Source: Neobacillus cucumis (GTDB taxonomy: Bacteria > Bacillota > Bacilli > Bacillales > Cytobacillaceae). Taken from it: a DNA stretch of 64,000 nucleotides. Positions 18,654 through 28,732 of the stretch are shown one piece after another. The notes beneath the pieces are model-generated. The model saw nothing but the letters and a program-made list of their open reading frames with translations, did no database searches and had not been told where the DNA came from. How positions within the stretch are numbered: position 1 is the stretch's first letter; every line of letters begins with the position of its first letter. The position numbers and the translations under genes are program-made. The stretch is from NCBI RefSeq assembly GCF_002860255.1, contig NZ_PGVE01000017.1, positions 124,001 to 188,000 of the forward strand. The letters run 5' to 3'.

Positions 18654-19141
18654 TACGTTCCTCCCACTGAATGTATCAATTCATCAATTCTTTTCTGTAA
18701 AATTGATTTACTGTTAATATGTACTTTCTACAATAACTTAAATCGAAAATCATTTTTACAATTATTGTCAAAGATAGAACAAAAAACCCGATTATTCGAA
18801 TAGACCGATCACAAGGGCTATTTTTGCTCCAATTCCACGAAAAATTTTTCCTTCTGACTTTCTTTCATAATAAATTATGGAAATCCTTTCATTTTCCATC
18901 CCTGCCTATCTTTATTGCCCCGCTACAGTGGGTATCCAACATACATTCTTGGCAGTTATTTACAATTAATGGGTGATTAACCAAGTTTATTTTTATAATC
19001 GAAAATCTTTAAATCGAGTTACTTTTCTTGACCGTCAAAAAGTTCGGGAGTATCATGGTTACGTAATTTAATCAAGGTTACTAATTGTTACCTCTAATAA
19101 ATTTTAAGGACATAAAGAAAACTTTTGAAGGGGTGAAAAAG
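18654..19141. other. 488-base intergenic region
   Basis: Holds the divergent control region of the cytochrome pair and the pentose phosphate operon. Apart from the promoter at 19028-19056 I see no gene or strong hairpin. Confidence 0.5.
19028..19056 (+). promoter_or_regulatory. SigA-type promoter before the pentose phosphate operon
   Basis: TTGACC (-35) and TATCAT (-10) with a 17-base spacer. The -35 is part of the palindrome TTGACCGTCAA, which could be a repressor site. The next start codon (19142) is about 80 bases downstream of the expected transcription start. Confidence 0.5.
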
Positions 19142-19291
19142 ATGGTGGAAGTTACTTTGATGATTCATTACAGAGGAAAAAATTATTTAACAAATGTAAT
19201 GGTTGAAAAGGGCACACCAGAAAAGCAAATTTTGCGGATCGCAAAGGAGCAAATAAAGAAGCAAATGGTTAAATTAAAAAAAGTAATATAG
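19142..19291 (+). CDS. small stress-type protein (resembles BA3454 family)
   Basis: A 49-residue basic protein: VEVTLMIHYRGKNYLTNVMVEKG then a helix ending in a Lys-rich tail. The pattern of two beta strands and a helix (YKGKNYxTNV, EE-I--LAKEQI-KQ) matches the tiny BA3454-type stress proteins of Bacillus as I remember them; this is recognition from memory. ATG 19142 follows GAAGGGGTG; a longer TTG frame from 19085 has no ribosome site. It lies 38 bases ahead of rpiA and is probably the first gene of the same transcript. Confidence 0.6.
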   Translation: MVEVTLMIHYRGKNYLTNVMVEKGTPEKQILRIAKEQIKKQMVKLKKVI

Positions 19292-19329
19292 ATATCTCCT
19301 GGTTTTCGAAGGAAAGGAGTTAAAATTAC

Positions 19330-20004
19330 TTGAACCAGAAAAAAGAAGTCGGAGAAAAAGCAGTCGAATATGTGAAAGATGGAATGGTCGTGGGTCTTGG
19401 GACGGGTTCCACTGTATTCTTTACCATTTCCAAACTAGGAGAATTAGTCAAACAAGGACTTTCAATAAAAGGGATCCCTACTTCTATACAAACAGAGCAA
19501 TTAGCAAATCAGCTTGGAATTCCATTAGTTTCTTTTACTGAAATCAATCAAATTGATATCGCAATAGATGGTGCCGATGAAGTCAGTGCTGATTTAGACC
19601 TCATTAAAGGGGGAGGAGGCGCCCTGCTTAGAGAGAAAATTATAGCGAAAGCAGCGAAAACTTTTATAGTTGTGGCCGATTCCCACAAACTAGTGAATAA
19701 ATTAGGATCCTTTCCTCTGCCAGTTGAAGTGGTACCTTTTGGGGTAGAAATGACAACAAAATATATACTGGAACTTGGGGGAGCGCCAAAGTTACGGCAA
19801 AAAAATGGGAGCCCTTATCTTACGGATAATGGTAATTATATTCTTGACTGCCATATCCAACCTATTATACATCCTGAAGAACTAGAAAGAGACCTGAACA
19901 TGATACCTGGCATTGTGGATAATGGCTTATTTGTCGGAATGGCTGACTACATCATTACCATGAATGAAGATAAGGAAATAGACATTAAAATCAAAAAGCG
20001 GTAA
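19330..20004 (+). CDS. rpiA: ribose-5-phosphate isomerase A
   Basis: Interconverts ribulose 5-phosphate and ribose 5-phosphate. The 224-residue protein has GLGTGSTVFF (phosphate loop), IDGADEVSADLDLIKGGGGALLREK (catalytic Asp and Lys region) and PVEVVPFG. TTG start with GGAAAGGAGT upstream. Bacillus subtilis uses an RpiB-type enzyme, so an rpiA in a pentose phosphate operon is a lineage trait worth noting. Confidence 0.95.
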   Translation: MNQKKEVGEKAVEYVKDGMVVGLGTGSTVFFTISKLGELVKQGLSIKGIPTSIQTEQLANQLGIPLVSFTEINQIDIAIDGADEVSADLDLIKGGGGALLREKIIAKAAKTFIVVADSHKLVNKLGSFPLPVEVVPFGVEMTTKYILELGGAPKLRQKNGSPYLTDNGNYILDCHIQPIIHPEELERDLNMIPGIVDNGLFVGMADYIITMNEDKEIDIKIKKR

Positions 20005-20062
20005 AAAAGTATAACACGCTAATCGTTTTTAGATAATTTTACAACAATGAGGAGAAACAGCT

Positions 20063-21574
20063 ATGGAATCAATGACATTTGTATTATTTGGAGCAACAGG
20101 GGATTTAGCAAAAAGGAAAATATACCCAGCTCTTTATAATTTATATATAGATCAAAAGCTCCCTCAACCTATATCTATTATTGGTTTAGGCCGAGGTAAA
20201 TTATCACATTTTGATTTTCAAGAAAAAGTAAAAGAATCAATTTTAGAGTTTTCTCGTCGGTTAGAGCATGACGCGAGTCAAATGGGAGAATTTTTGAATG
20301 CCTTTCGTTTTAGTACATTAGATGTAAATAAAACAGAGGATTATCAAAAATTATTGAAGTTGGTGAAGGAAAGAGAAGAAGAATTACAAATGAAGGAACA
20401 TCGCATGTTTTATCTTTCCGTGGCACCGGAATTTTTCGACATCATTGCGCTAAATATAAAAAATAGCGGGCTTGGTGAAACAAATGGATGGAAACGACTA
20501 ATCATCGAAAAACCATTCGGCCATGATCTCCAATCTGCTCGAGAACTAAATGAAAAACTAAGCCGGGCCTTTGATGAAGATGAGATTTATCGCATTGACC
20601 ATTACCTGGGTAAGCCGATGGTTCAGAACCTGGAAGCTCTAAAATTTGCTAACCCCATCCTCCAGTCTATCTGGAATAAGGATCATATTGCGAATGTTCA
20701 AATTACAGCTAGTGAAACAGTTGGAGTCGAACAAAGAGCAGGTTATTACGATCATTCGGGTGCCATTCGAGACATGGTGCAAAATCATATGCTTCAAATG
20801 CTTATGATGACTGCAATGAATTTGCCTTATAAGATGAACGCAGCTGAAATTCGAAATGAGAAACGCAAAGTGATGGAAGCTGTCCGTCCATTTATAAAAG
20901 AAAAGGTTAAAAACCATATTGTTCGTGGACAGTATGCGTCCGGAGAGATCAACGGTCAGTTAGTTTCAGGTTATAAAGATGAGCCGGGAGTAAATCCATC
21001 CTCTCAAACTGATACATTTGTTGCTGCTCGTTTATGGATTGATAATCCGTTATGGAGTGGCGTTCCTTTCTATGTACGAACAGGAAAAAGAATGAAGGAA
21101 AAGTCGACTCGTATCGTCATCGAATTAAAAAACAGTTTAAAACTTCTTTATAACCAGGATCAAACGGTAAAACCCAATTTATTAATCATCGACATCAATC
21201 CTGACGAAAATGTTACCTTGCAATTGAATGGTAAAAATCCATTGAACGGGAAAATTGAACCAGTTAGAATTAATTTTTCTTGCGAAGATTTAAATCGAAA
21301 TCGGTTAGGGGTACCAGAAGCATACGAAAGACTCATCTTTGATGCATTAATTGGAGATTCTACCTTCTTTGCCCATTGGAAAGAAGTCGAATTATCTTGG
21401 GAATGGGTACAGCCAATACTGAATGCCTTTGAAGAAAATTTATCGCCTCTTCATGAATATCAGTCTGGCTCCTATGGACCTGAAGCTGCTGATTTTTTAT
21501 TAGCTGAAAATGGATTCAAATGGTGGTTGGATGAAAAAAATATAGAAGATAAACAAATAATCCCTCAAAAATAA
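20063..21574 (+). CDS. zwf: glucose-6-phosphate 1-dehydrogenase
   Basis: First step of the oxidative pentose phosphate pathway. 503 residues, usual length. Dinucleotide loop VLFGATGDLAKRKIYPAL, the substrate/catalytic signature RIDHYLGKPMVQN and EKPFGHDL are visible. GAGGAG precedes the ATG. Lies between rpiA and tkt with a 58-base gap and no terminator. Confidence 0.97.
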   Translation: MESMTFVLFGATGDLAKRKIYPALYNLYIDQKLPQPISIIGLGRGKLSHFDFQEKVKESILEFSRRLEHDASQMGEFLNAFRFSTLDVNKTEDYQKLLKLVKEREEELQMKEHRMFYLSVAPEFFDIIALNIKNSGLGETNGWKRLIIEKPFGHDLQSARELNEKLSRAFDEDEIYRIDHYLGKPMVQNLEALKFANPILQSIWNKDHIANVQITASETVGVEQRAGYYDHSGAIRDMVQNHMLQMLMMTAMNLPYKMNAAEIRNEKRKVMEAVRPFIKEKVKNHIVRGQYASGEINGQLVSGYKDEPGVNPSSQTDTFVAARLWIDNPLWSGVPFYVRTGKRMKEKSTRIVIELKNSLKLLYNQDQTVKPNLLIIDINPDENVTLQLNGKNPLNGKIEPVRINFSCEDLNRNRLGVPEAYERLIFDALIGDSTFFAHWKEVELSWEWVQPILNAFEENLSPLHEYQSGSYGPEAADFLLAENGFKWWLDEKNIEDKQIIPQK

Positions 21575-21598
21575 CGATTGTGCAGGAGGAAAATCGAC

Positions 21599-23593
21599 AT
21601 GACGCAAAACATTGAGAACTTAGCTGTAACAACCATTCGAACCTTGGCAATTGATGCGGTTAATGCGGCCAATTCTGGTCATCCAGGACTTCCAATGGGA
21701 GCAGCTCCAATGACCTACGCCTTATGGGCAAACCATTTGAATCATAATCCTAAAAATCCAAGCTGGTTTAACCGTGACCGATTTGTTTTATCAGCAGGAC
21801 ACGGCTCAAGCTTACTATACAGCATGCTTCATTTATTTGGATATGATGTCTCCATGGATGATTTAAAAAACTTTAGAAAATTAAATAGTAAAACTCCAGG
21901 ACATCCTGAATTCGGTCATACTGCAGGAGTAGAAGCAACCACTGGCCCATTAGGGCAAGGAATTGCCAATGCTGTAGGGATGGCGATGGCGGAAGCACAT
22001 TTAGCTGCAAAATTTAATAAAGAGGGATTCCCAGTGATTGATCACTATACCTATGCATTAGTGGGTGATGGTGACCTTATGGAAGGAATATCCTACGAAG
22101 CTATGTCAATGGCAGGCCATATGAAGCTCGGCAAACTGGTTGTGTTATATGATTCAAACGATATCTCCCTTGATGGTGAATTAAACGTTTCCTTCTCCGA
22201 AGATGTCAAGAAAAGAACAGAATCTGCTCATTGGCACTATTTAAGAGTAGAAGATGGCAACGATATCGAGGCTATTACAAATGCAATCGCCACAGCAAAG
22301 CAGAATACTGACCAGCCAAGCTTGATTGAAATCAGAACGATCATTGGTTACGGAAGTCCAAAGGTAGCAGGAACAAACAAGGCTCACGGTGCACCACTTG
22401 GAGCTGAAGAAGGGAAAGCGACTAAACAAGCCTATAATTGGCTTTATGAGGAAGATTTCTACGTTCCGGAGGAAGTAAAGGCTCATATTAAACAATTAAA
22501 CCTTAAGGGAATGAAAACAGAACAAAGCTGGAACCAATTATTTGATTCTTATAAAAAGGAAAATCCAGAATTGGCAACACAATTATCTAATGCGATCGAT
22601 GGAAGAGTTCTTATCGATCTAAATGATATTCTAACGTTTGATAACGGCAAATCCGTATCCACTCGTGTGGCCAGCGGGGATGCCATTAATCATTTTGTGA
22701 AAACCGTACCAGCCATTTTTGGAGGCAGCGCGGACTTATCTCACTCTACGATGACTGAGATTAAAGGGGAACAAATTTATGCGGTTGAATCATACGGAGC
22801 ACGGAATGTTTATTTTGGTGTGCGTGAACATGCCATGGGTGCAGCAGCAAACGGGATGGCTTATCACGGGGGGGTAAAGCCGTTTGTCAGTACATTCTTT
22901 GTATTTAACGATTATCTCCGTCCTTCTATTCGCCTAGCAGCTTTATCAAAGCTTCCAGTGATTTATGTGTTTACACATGATTCTATTGCAGTTGGCGAGG
23001 ATGGACCAACACATGAGCCAGTGGAACATTTAGCTGCCCTTCGTGCCATCCCAGGTCTAACGGTCATTAGACCAACGGATGCGAATGAAACCGCAAGTGC
23101 TTGGGCTTTTGCTCTTCAACAAACAGAAGGACCAGTCGCCCTAGTTTTAAGCCGCCAAAACCTGCCTGTATTTAACGAAACAAAAGCAAATATTGAAAAT
23201 GTTTCAAAGGGTGCTTATGTATTAACAGAAACCAATTCAACACCACAGGTCATATTGATTGCAACAGGATCGGAAGTTTCATTGGCTGTCAATGCAAAAA
23301 CCGAACTAGAAAAAGATCATATTTCTGTGCGTGTCGTAGCGATGCCAAGCTGGGAGTTGTTTGAAGATCAATCAGATGAATATAAAGAGGCGGTACTCCC
23401 TTCTTTAGTAACAAAGCGTTTGGCAATTGAAATGGGTATACGATTAGGATGGGAACGCTATGTAGGTTTTGAAGGGAAAGTATTATCCATTGAGTCATTC
23501 GGTGCTTCTGGAGACGGTGGTTCCGTGATGAAGCATTTTGGTTTTACGACTGAAAATGTCGTGAATCTGACAAAATTAGTTTTAAAAAAGTAA
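21599..23593 (+). CDS. tkt: transketolase
   Basis: Thiamine-diphosphate enzyme moving two-carbon units. 664 residues. ThDP motif [33 protein letters not shown]-terminal [12 protein letters not shown], and the pyrimidine domain [19 protein letters not shown] are intact. ATG 21599 follows AGGAGG; the longer frame from 21578 would use the ribosome site as coding sequence. Confidence 0.97.
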   Translation: MTQNIENLAVTTIRTLAIDAVNAANSGHPGLPMGAAPMTYALWANHLNHNPKNPSWFNRDRFVLSAGHGSSLLYSMLHLFGYDVSMDDLKNFRKLNSKTPGHPEFGHTAGVEATTGPLGQGIANAVGMAMAEAHLAAKFNKEGFPVIDHYTYALVGDGDLMEGISYEAMSMAGHMKLGKLVVLYDSNDISLDGELNVSFSEDVKKRTESAHWHYLRVEDGNDIEAITNAIATAKQNTDQPSLIEIRTIIGYGSPKVAGTNKAHGAPLGAEEGKATKQAYNWLYEEDFYVPEEVKAHIKQLNLKGMKTEQSWNQLFDSYKKENPELATQLSNAIDGRVLIDLNDILTFDNGKSVSTRVASGDAINHFVKTVPAIFGGSADLSHSTMTEIKGEQIYAVESYGARNVYFGVREHAMGAAANGMAYHGGVKPFVSTFFVFNDYLRPSIRLAALSKLPVIYVFTHDSIAVGEDGPTHEPVEHLAALRAIPGLTVIRPTDANETASAWAFALQQTEGPVALVLSRQNLPVFNETKANIENVSKGAYVLTETNSTPQVILIATGSEVSLAVNAKTELEKDHISVRVVAMPSWELFEDQSDEYKEAVLPSLVTKRLAIEMGIRLGWERYVGFEGKVLSIESFGASGDGGSVMKHFGFTTENVVNLTKLVLKK

Positions 23594-23611
23594 AACGTGG
23601 GGGAATTGAGG

Positions 23612-24508
23612 ATGAAAGTAGGATTAATTGGCCTAGGAAAAATGGGGTTTAACTTAGGACAAAATCTAATGGAGCACAATCATGAAGTGGCAGCGTTTGA
23701 CGTAAACCCAAATGCTGTCGAAGAAATCAAAAAGTACGGAGCAAAAGGCGCAGCAAACTTTAAAGAACTTGTGGAATCTTTGGAACAACCAAGAATCCTT
23801 TGGATTATGGTTCCGCATGCGCATGTGGATTCTGTGATTGGTGAAATTCTACCGTTTTTAAAAGAAGGAGATATCGTCATTGAAGCGGGTAATTCCCATT
23901 ATAAAGAATCGATTCAACGTTATAACGAATTAAAGGAATTGGGCATTCACTTTATGGATGCAGGGACATCAGGCGGTATGGAGGGGGCTCGTCATGGGGC
24001 TTGCTATATGATTGGCGGAGATCCAGAGGCATGGGAGATTGTTGAACCTCTTTTTAGAGATACATCTGTAGAAAATGGATATTTATATGCAGGAAAAGCA
24101 GGAAGCGGTCATTTCCTAAAGATGGTTCATAATGGCATTGAATATGCCATGATGGCTGCTATTGGTGAAGGATTTGAAGTTCTTGAGAAAAGTGATTTCA
24201 ATTTTGACTATGAAAAAGTAGCAAAAGTTTGGAATAATGGTTCCGTGATCCGTTCATGGCTGATGGAATTAACCGAAAATGCATTTTCAAAATATCCAAA
24301 TTTGGATGAAATCAAAGGTATTATGCATTCCTCAGGGGAAGGGAAATGGACAGTTGAAACTGCACTTGACCTTCAAACAGCTACCCCTGTTATCGCCTTG
24401 TCTTTATTAATGCGTTATCGTTCTTTAGAGAATGACACGTTTACAGGAAAAGTGGTAGCAGCACTTAGAAATGAATTTGGTGGACATGCGGTCGAAAAAA
24501 GTGAATAA
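23612..24508 (+). CDS. gnd: 6-phosphogluconate dehydrogenase, short form
   Basis: Oxidative decarboxylation of 6-phosphogluconate to ribulose 5-phosphate. 298 residues instead of about 470, so it belongs to the short YqeC/GndA class. Motifs: [37 protein letters not shown], and [12 protein letters not shown] with the catalytic Lys and Asn. After the second strand it has AFDVNP; an Asp at this place usually means NAD+, whereas long NADP+ enzymes have Asn-Arg. ATG 23612 is chosen for the GGGGGAATTGAGG site and family alignment. Confidence 0.93.
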   Translation: MKVGLIGLGKMGFNLGQNLMEHNHEVAAFDVNPNAVEEIKKYGAKGAANFKELVESLEQPRILWIMVPHAHVDSVIGEILPFLKEGDIVIEAGNSHYKESIQRYNELKELGIHFMDAGTSGGMEGARHGACYMIGGDPEAWEIVEPLFRDTSVENGYLYAGKAGSGHFLKMVHNGIEYAMMAAIGEGFEVLEKSDFNFDYEKVAKVWNNGSVIRSWLMELTENAFSKYPNLDEIKGIMHSSGEGKWTVETALDLQTATPVIALSLLMRYRSLENDTFTGKVVAALRNEFGGHAVEKSE

Positions 24509-24546
24509 TAAGAATGTATAAAATATTTATCGGAGGAGAAAACAGC

Positions 24547-25209
24547 ATGAAATTTTTTATTGATACTGCAAATTTAGACGAAATTAAAAAGGCTTACAAG
24601 ATTGGGGTCTTATCAGGTGTTACTACAAACCCTTCTTTAGTTGCTAAAGAGGGTGTTAAATTTGAAGATCGTATAGAAGAAATTCTAAATGCTGTTCCAG
24701 AAGTGGAGTCTGTATCAGCTGAGGTAACTCCAAACGCATTAACAGCAGAGCAAATGATCGCGGAAGCCAACGAGCTTATCAAAATTAATGGCGGAGATAA
24801 AAACATCACCATTAAACTTCCAATGACATTGGATGGGTTAGAGGCATGCCGCTACCTAACTAAAAAAGGTGTAAAAACAAATGTTACCCTTATTTTCACC
24901 GTTAACCAAGCATTATTGGCAGCACGTGCTGGCGCAACTTATGTATCCCCATTCTTGGGCCGTTTAGATGACATTAGTGAAGACGGAGTTCAACTTGTTG
25001 CAAAAATTGCTGAATTGTTCCGTGTTCAAAAATTAGATTCACAAATCATTGCCGCATCCGTTCGTCACCCAGACCATGTCACTCGTGTAGCATTGGCTGG
25101 TGCTCATATAGCAACCATTCCATTTAAAGTCATTGAGCAATTGTCTAAACATCCATTAACCGATCAAGGAATTGAAAAATTTGCCGCTGATTGGAAAAGT
25201 GCGCTCTAA
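24547..25209 (+). CDS. tal: transaldolase (TalC/MipB type)
   Basis: Short transaldolase of 220 residues. [28 protein letters not shown], the Schiff-base region [15 protein letters not shown] and [31 protein letters not shown] are all conserved. The fructose-6-phosphate aldolase family is closely related, but the operon context favours transaldolase. GGAGGAG lies before ATG 24547. Last gene of the operon. Confidence 0.93.
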   Translation: MKFFIDTANLDEIKKAYKIGVLSGVTTNPSLVAKEGVKFEDRIEEILNAVPEVESVSAEVTPNALTAEQMIAEANELIKINGGDKNITIKLPMTLDGLEACRYLTKKGVKTNVTLIFTVNQALLAARAGATYVSPFLGRLDDISEDGVQLVAKIAELFRVQKLDSQIIAASVRHPDHVTRVALAGAHIATIPFKVIEQLSKHPLTDQGIEKFAADWKSAL

Positions 25210-25224
25210 ACTTTGGTTCATACA

Positions 25225-25266
25225 AACACCCTTATCGCTTTTAAGATAAGGGTGTTCTTTTAGATT
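25225..25266 (+). terminator. terminator of the pentose phosphate operon
   Basis: AACACCCTTATC pairs perfectly with GATAAGGGTGTT around an 8-base loop, followed by CTTTT. Confidence 0.85.
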
Positions 25267-25314
25267 TTTATTTAATTCTTTGTTCAAATAATGTGACTAG
25301 AGGGAGAGTAGTCA

Positions 25315-26382
25315 ATGCGTCTTGACACAAAACTATGTGAAATACTTGGGATAACCTATCCTATTATCCAAGCGGGAATGGCTGGGGGTCCTACAACAGT
25401 GGAACTTGTTGCCAGTGTTTCAAATGCCGGAGGATTAGGCTCCTTAGGTGCTGCTTATATGAAGCCAGAAGAAATAAGAACAGCTATTAGAAAAATAAAA
25501 GAGCAAACCTCTAAGCCCTTTGCTGTAAACTTATTTTGTACGGATTGGCAAGATCAATTTGCTAGAGTAGAAGAATCGCAAAAAGTCTTGAATGCGATTC
25601 GAGAGAAGTTAGGACTGAACCATTTGAATCAGCAGGTAGCAACGAATGATTTTTTTGAAGAACAGTTTGAAGTACTGATTGAAGAAAAAGTCCCTGTGAT
25701 TTCTACTGCTTTTGGTATACTTCCACGAAGTAAAATGGCTGTAGTCAAGGAACAAGGAATGAAGGTTACTGCAATGATCACGACGGTACGGGAAGCACAA
25801 TTGGCTGAAAGCGAGGGGGCCGATATCATTATTGCCCAGGGAAGTGATGCCGGTGGTCACCGGGGGACATTTGATATTGACAAAAACACCCATGGTGCGG
25901 ACATTGGAACCTTCTCTCTTGTTCCACAGGTGGTGGATGCTGTTTCGGTGCCAGTAGTTGCTGCTGGGGGAATCATGGATTGCCGAGGCCTCGCTGCGGC
26001 GTTAGCTCTAGGGGCCCAAGGTGTGCAAATGGGTACGGCTTTCTTAACCACCATAGAGTCGGGGGCGCATGCAGTCTATAAACAAGCCCTCATTAATAGT
26101 ACAGAAGAAAGTACGGTTATTACCAAAGTCTTTTCTGGACGCCCTGCTAGAGGAATTAAGAATGCTTTTATTCAAGCCTACCAAGACTCGAATCTTCCAC
26201 CCGCTGACTTTCCGACACAAAATACTTTAACGAGTGATATCCGTAAGGAAGCGGCTTTACAAAATAACTCTGAATATATGTCTCTATGGGCTGGACAAGC
26301 GACAAGACTTTTGCAAAATGAAATAACAGCGGGGAAATTGATAAAAGATTTGGTAACAGGTTTTGAACAGTTATTTTCCTAA
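25315..26382 (+). CDS. nitronate monooxygenase (NPD/2-nitropropane dioxygenase family)
   Basis: FMN-dependent TIM barrel, 355 residues. Family features: PIIQAGMAGGPTTVELVASVSNAGGLGSLGAAYM at the N-terminus, AQGSDAGGHRG with the catalytic-type His, and PVVAAGGIMDCRGLAAALALGAQGVQMGTAFL for phosphate binding. It would oxidise nitronates such as propionate-3-nitronate, or related substrates. AGGGAGAG precedes the ATG. Single gene. Confidence 0.9.
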   Translation: MRLDTKLCEILGITYPIIQAGMAGGPTTVELVASVSNAGGLGSLGAAYMKPEEIRTAIRKIKEQTSKPFAVNLFCTDWQDQFARVEESQKVLNAIREKLGLNHLNQQVATNDFFEEQFEVLIEEKVPVISTAFGILPRSKMAVVKEQGMKVTAMITTVREAQLAESEGADIIIAQGSDAGGHRGTFDIDKNTHGADIGTFSLVPQVVDAVSVPVVAAGGIMDCRGLAAALALGAQGVQMGTAFLTTIESGAHAVYKQALINSTEESTVITKVFSGRPARGIKNAFIQAYQDSNLPPADFPTQNTLTSDIRKEAALQNNSEYMSLWAGQATRLLQNEITAGKLIKDLVTGFEQLFS

Positions 26383-26550
26383 AGTCGATAGAGCGAATGA
26401 AGAGAAAATCCGAACCTTCAATACAATAGCTAAAGATAATAAGCGGTTATTTAACAAAAAATAAAAAAATTTTTTAAAAAATATAAGAGTAATACGCAAA
26501 TTTTTCATGTTGATATATTGATATACTCCTTAGCCTGCATTTAAATGATT

Positions 26551-26586
26551 AAATCCCTATGATAAAAAATCATAGGGATTTTTTTG
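26551..26586 (+). terminator. terminator downstream of nitronate monooxygenase
   Basis: AAATCCCTATGAT pairs with ATCATAGGGATTT around a short A-rich loop and is followed by a T-run; 168 bases after the stop codon. Confidence 0.8.
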
Positions 26587-26845
26587 TCTCTTTTGATCAA
26601 AGATTAAAAATGCACTAGTAATGAACGTTCCTTTTTATTCATAGAAAAAGAGTAGTGTTATAAAATGTAACATATATAACATAAAGAATAGCCGTAACCT
26701 TTTATGTATATTTATTATTTCAATATAGATATACTTTGTGAGAATTTCTAACAAAACGTTGATAAGTAAACGTTTTATATTTATAAATGTAAATATTTCC
26801 ATATTAAAAGTGATTTCAAGAGAATAATTTTTTGCTATTTTTCTA

Positions 26846-26874
26846 TTTACGAATGAAAAGACGAGGTATATAAT
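26846..26874 (+). promoter_or_regulatory. SigA-type promoter for the peptide transporter operon
   Basis: TTTACG, 17-base spacer, perfect TATAAT. It predicts a leader of roughly 180 bases before the binding-protein gene. Confidence 0.5.
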
Positions 26875-26912
26875 CTGTATTAAATTAACACCAAATGTAA
26901 GTAATGGAATAA

Positions 26913-26954
26913 ATGTTAGATTTATTTATATTTACATGTTAATAAATCTAACAT
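26913..26954 (+). promoter_or_regulatory. 14-base perfect inverted repeat in the transporter leader
   Basis: ATGTTAGATTTATT and AATAAATCTAACAT are exact reverse complements separated by 14 bases. It starts about 32 bases after the predicted transcription start and has no T-run, so an operator or an RNA hairpin is more likely than a terminator. Confidence 0.5.
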
Positions 26955-27058
26955 GAACTACTATCAATCCACTTAAGGGGGTGAAAGGTAAAAAGAAAAA
27001 AATTTTTACCTGTTTATATCTGAATATTAAGTAAATTTAAAAATAAGGGGGCTTTATG

Positions 27059-28714
27059 ATGAAAGGGAAACGAAGACTTTTCAAAAATTTGCTAGCGATG
27101 ATTGTATTGGTTTTAGCACTAAGTGCCTGCAGCAGTAATTCAAGTACTACAACTTCAACTGAAAATGGAGCTTCAAAGGATGCAGGAAAACCTACATACG
27201 GTGGGACGTTAGTCAGAGCTGATATATACGGTGACCCACAAAACTTGGACCCAGCCATTCGGTCACATGGAACAAGCACTTCGATGATTACCTGGAACAT
27301 TTTTGAACCTCTTGTTCGCTACGATGCAGTCAAAGGAAAGTTTCTTCCAGCAAATGCAGAAAGTTGGGAGATTAGTACAGATGGAAAAGTTTATTCCTTT
27401 ACTTTACGAAAGGGAGTTAAATTCCACAACGGACGTGAAGTAACAGCGGAAGATTTTAAGTACACATTAGAAAGGGTTCTTAATCCAAAGACCGCTTCAC
27501 CAAATGCCGGCAGTCTAACAGGTATTGTGGGGAGCAAAGAATTTATGGCTGGTAAAAGTAAAGAAGTATCAGGGATTAAAGTGGTTAATTCTACAAAGTT
27601 AGAGATTACACTTTCAAAACCGGATAACACCTTTTTAACCATCATGTCTTTACCGTTTACAGGTGCAGTACCAAAAGAAGTGGTAGAAGAAAAAGGAGAT
27701 AAATTTGGGCAGGAGCCAGTTGGTGCGGGTCCATTTAAATTCTCTAAATGGGTTAGAGACAGCGAGGTAGATTTAGTGGCAAACGAGGATTATTACGCTG
27801 GTAAGCCTTATTTAGAAAAAGTAGATTATATAATCATGACGGACCAAACGGCTCGTGATAACGCGTTTGCTTCGAAACAAATCGATATGATGGTTTTAGG
27901 AGATGCGCAGTATAAGCGTTATGCAACGGATCCTTCCTATAAGTCACAAATTGTAGAAGTTCCAGAGTTATTTACACGAAATATGAAATTCAATCTTGAT
28001 AAAAAGGGCCCATGGCAAGATGTACGTGTCCGCCAAGCGATTAACTACGCAATTGACCGCGATACCATTATTGGTTCGGTTATTCAAGGAAAGGCCTATT
28101 CTGCTTTAGGTGTCCTTCCAACTTCAATCCAAGGCTTTAACAAAGCAGTTACTTCCTATAAGTATGAACCTAAAAAGGCAAAGAAATTACTTGAAGAAGC
28201 AGGATATGGTAATGGATTTACATTAAACATTTTAACCACTTCCCATCCAGCCTTTGGATTACCGGCTGTTGAAGCATTAAGTGGTTATCTAGAAAAAGTA
28301 GGTATTAAAGTAAAGACTGAACAAGTTGATTTTGCCACACTAACTGATCGCTTAAATAGCGGTAATTATGAAGTAGCTATGTCTTCAAATGGCGGTTCTA
28401 CGAATCCGGTTGAATATTTAAGCCGTTATTTCCATTCGAAAAACGATGGAGCATCCGGAAATACAAGTCATTATAAAAACCCAGCGGTAGACACTCTGCT
28501 GGATAAGGCAAGCGAGACAACTGATAACAAGGAAATGATCAGTGACCTTCAAAAAGCGGAAGATTTGATTGTTAAAGATGCTCCATGGTGGTTCTTTAAC
28601 TACAATAAAGCCGTTATTGTCCATCAAAAATGGATTAAGGGATTGCAGCCTGTACCAACTGATATTGATTATCAAGATCTAACTAAGGTGTGGGTGGATG
28701 AAAGTCAAAAATAA
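27059..28714 (+). CDS. peptide ABC transporter substrate-binding lipoprotein
   Basis: Extracytoplasmic binding protein of the OppA/DppE family (SBP type 5). The signal peptide ends in the lipobox LSAC (about residues 19-22), so it is lipid-anchored outside the membrane. The body (YGGTLVRADIYGDPQNLDPA, FTLRKGVKFHNGREVTAEDFKYTLERVLNP, VRQAINYAIDRDTI) is typical. 551 residues. Two ATGs stand in tandem at 27056 and 27059; the second has the better distance from AAGGGGG. First gene of a five-gene importer operon. Confidence 0.92.
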   Translation: MKGKRRLFKNLLAMIVLVLALSACSSNSSTTTSTENGASKDAGKPTYGGTLVRADIYGDPQNLDPAIRSHGTSTSMITWNIFEPLVRYDAVKGKFLPANAESWEISTDGKVYSFTLRKGVKFHNGREVTAEDFKYTLERVLNPKTASPNAGSLTGIVGSKEFMAGKSKEVSGIKVVNSTKLEITLSKPDNTFLTIMSLPFTGAVPKEVVEEKGDKFGQEPVGAGPFKFSKWVRDSEVDLVANEDYYAGKPYLEKVDYIIMTDQTARDNAFASKQIDMMVLGDAQYKRYATDPSYKSQIVEVPELFTRNMKFNLDKKGPWQDVRVRQAINYAIDRDTIIGSVIQGKAYSALGVLPTSIQGFNKAVTSYKYEPKKAKKLLEEAGYGNGFTLNILTTSHPAFGLPAVEALSGYLEKVGIKVKTEQVDFATLTDRLNSGNYEVAMSSNGGSTNPVEYLSRYFHSKNDGASGNTSHYKNPAVDTLLDKASETTDNKEMISDLQKAEDLIVKDAPWWFFNYNKAVIVHQKWIKGLQPVPTDIDYQDLTKVWVDESQK

Positions 28715-28732
28715 GAAGGGAGGAAGCCATAC

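Larger units (their letters stand above)
26383..27058 (+). other. 676-base intergenic and leader region before the peptide transporter
   Basis: AT-rich. From left to right it holds a terminator (26551-26586), a promoter (26846-26874), a 14-base inverted repeat (26913-26954), an orphan AAGGGGG Shine-Dalgarno-like stretch near 26975 and a GGTAAAAA/TTTTTACC hairpin (26987-27010). No gene is seen. Confidence 0.5.

Noticed and set aside
26981-27034. Leader peptide GTG-AAA-GGT in front of the peptide transporter
   Set aside because: The GTG is part of the AAGGGGGTG stretch itself, leaving no spacing for a ribosome site.
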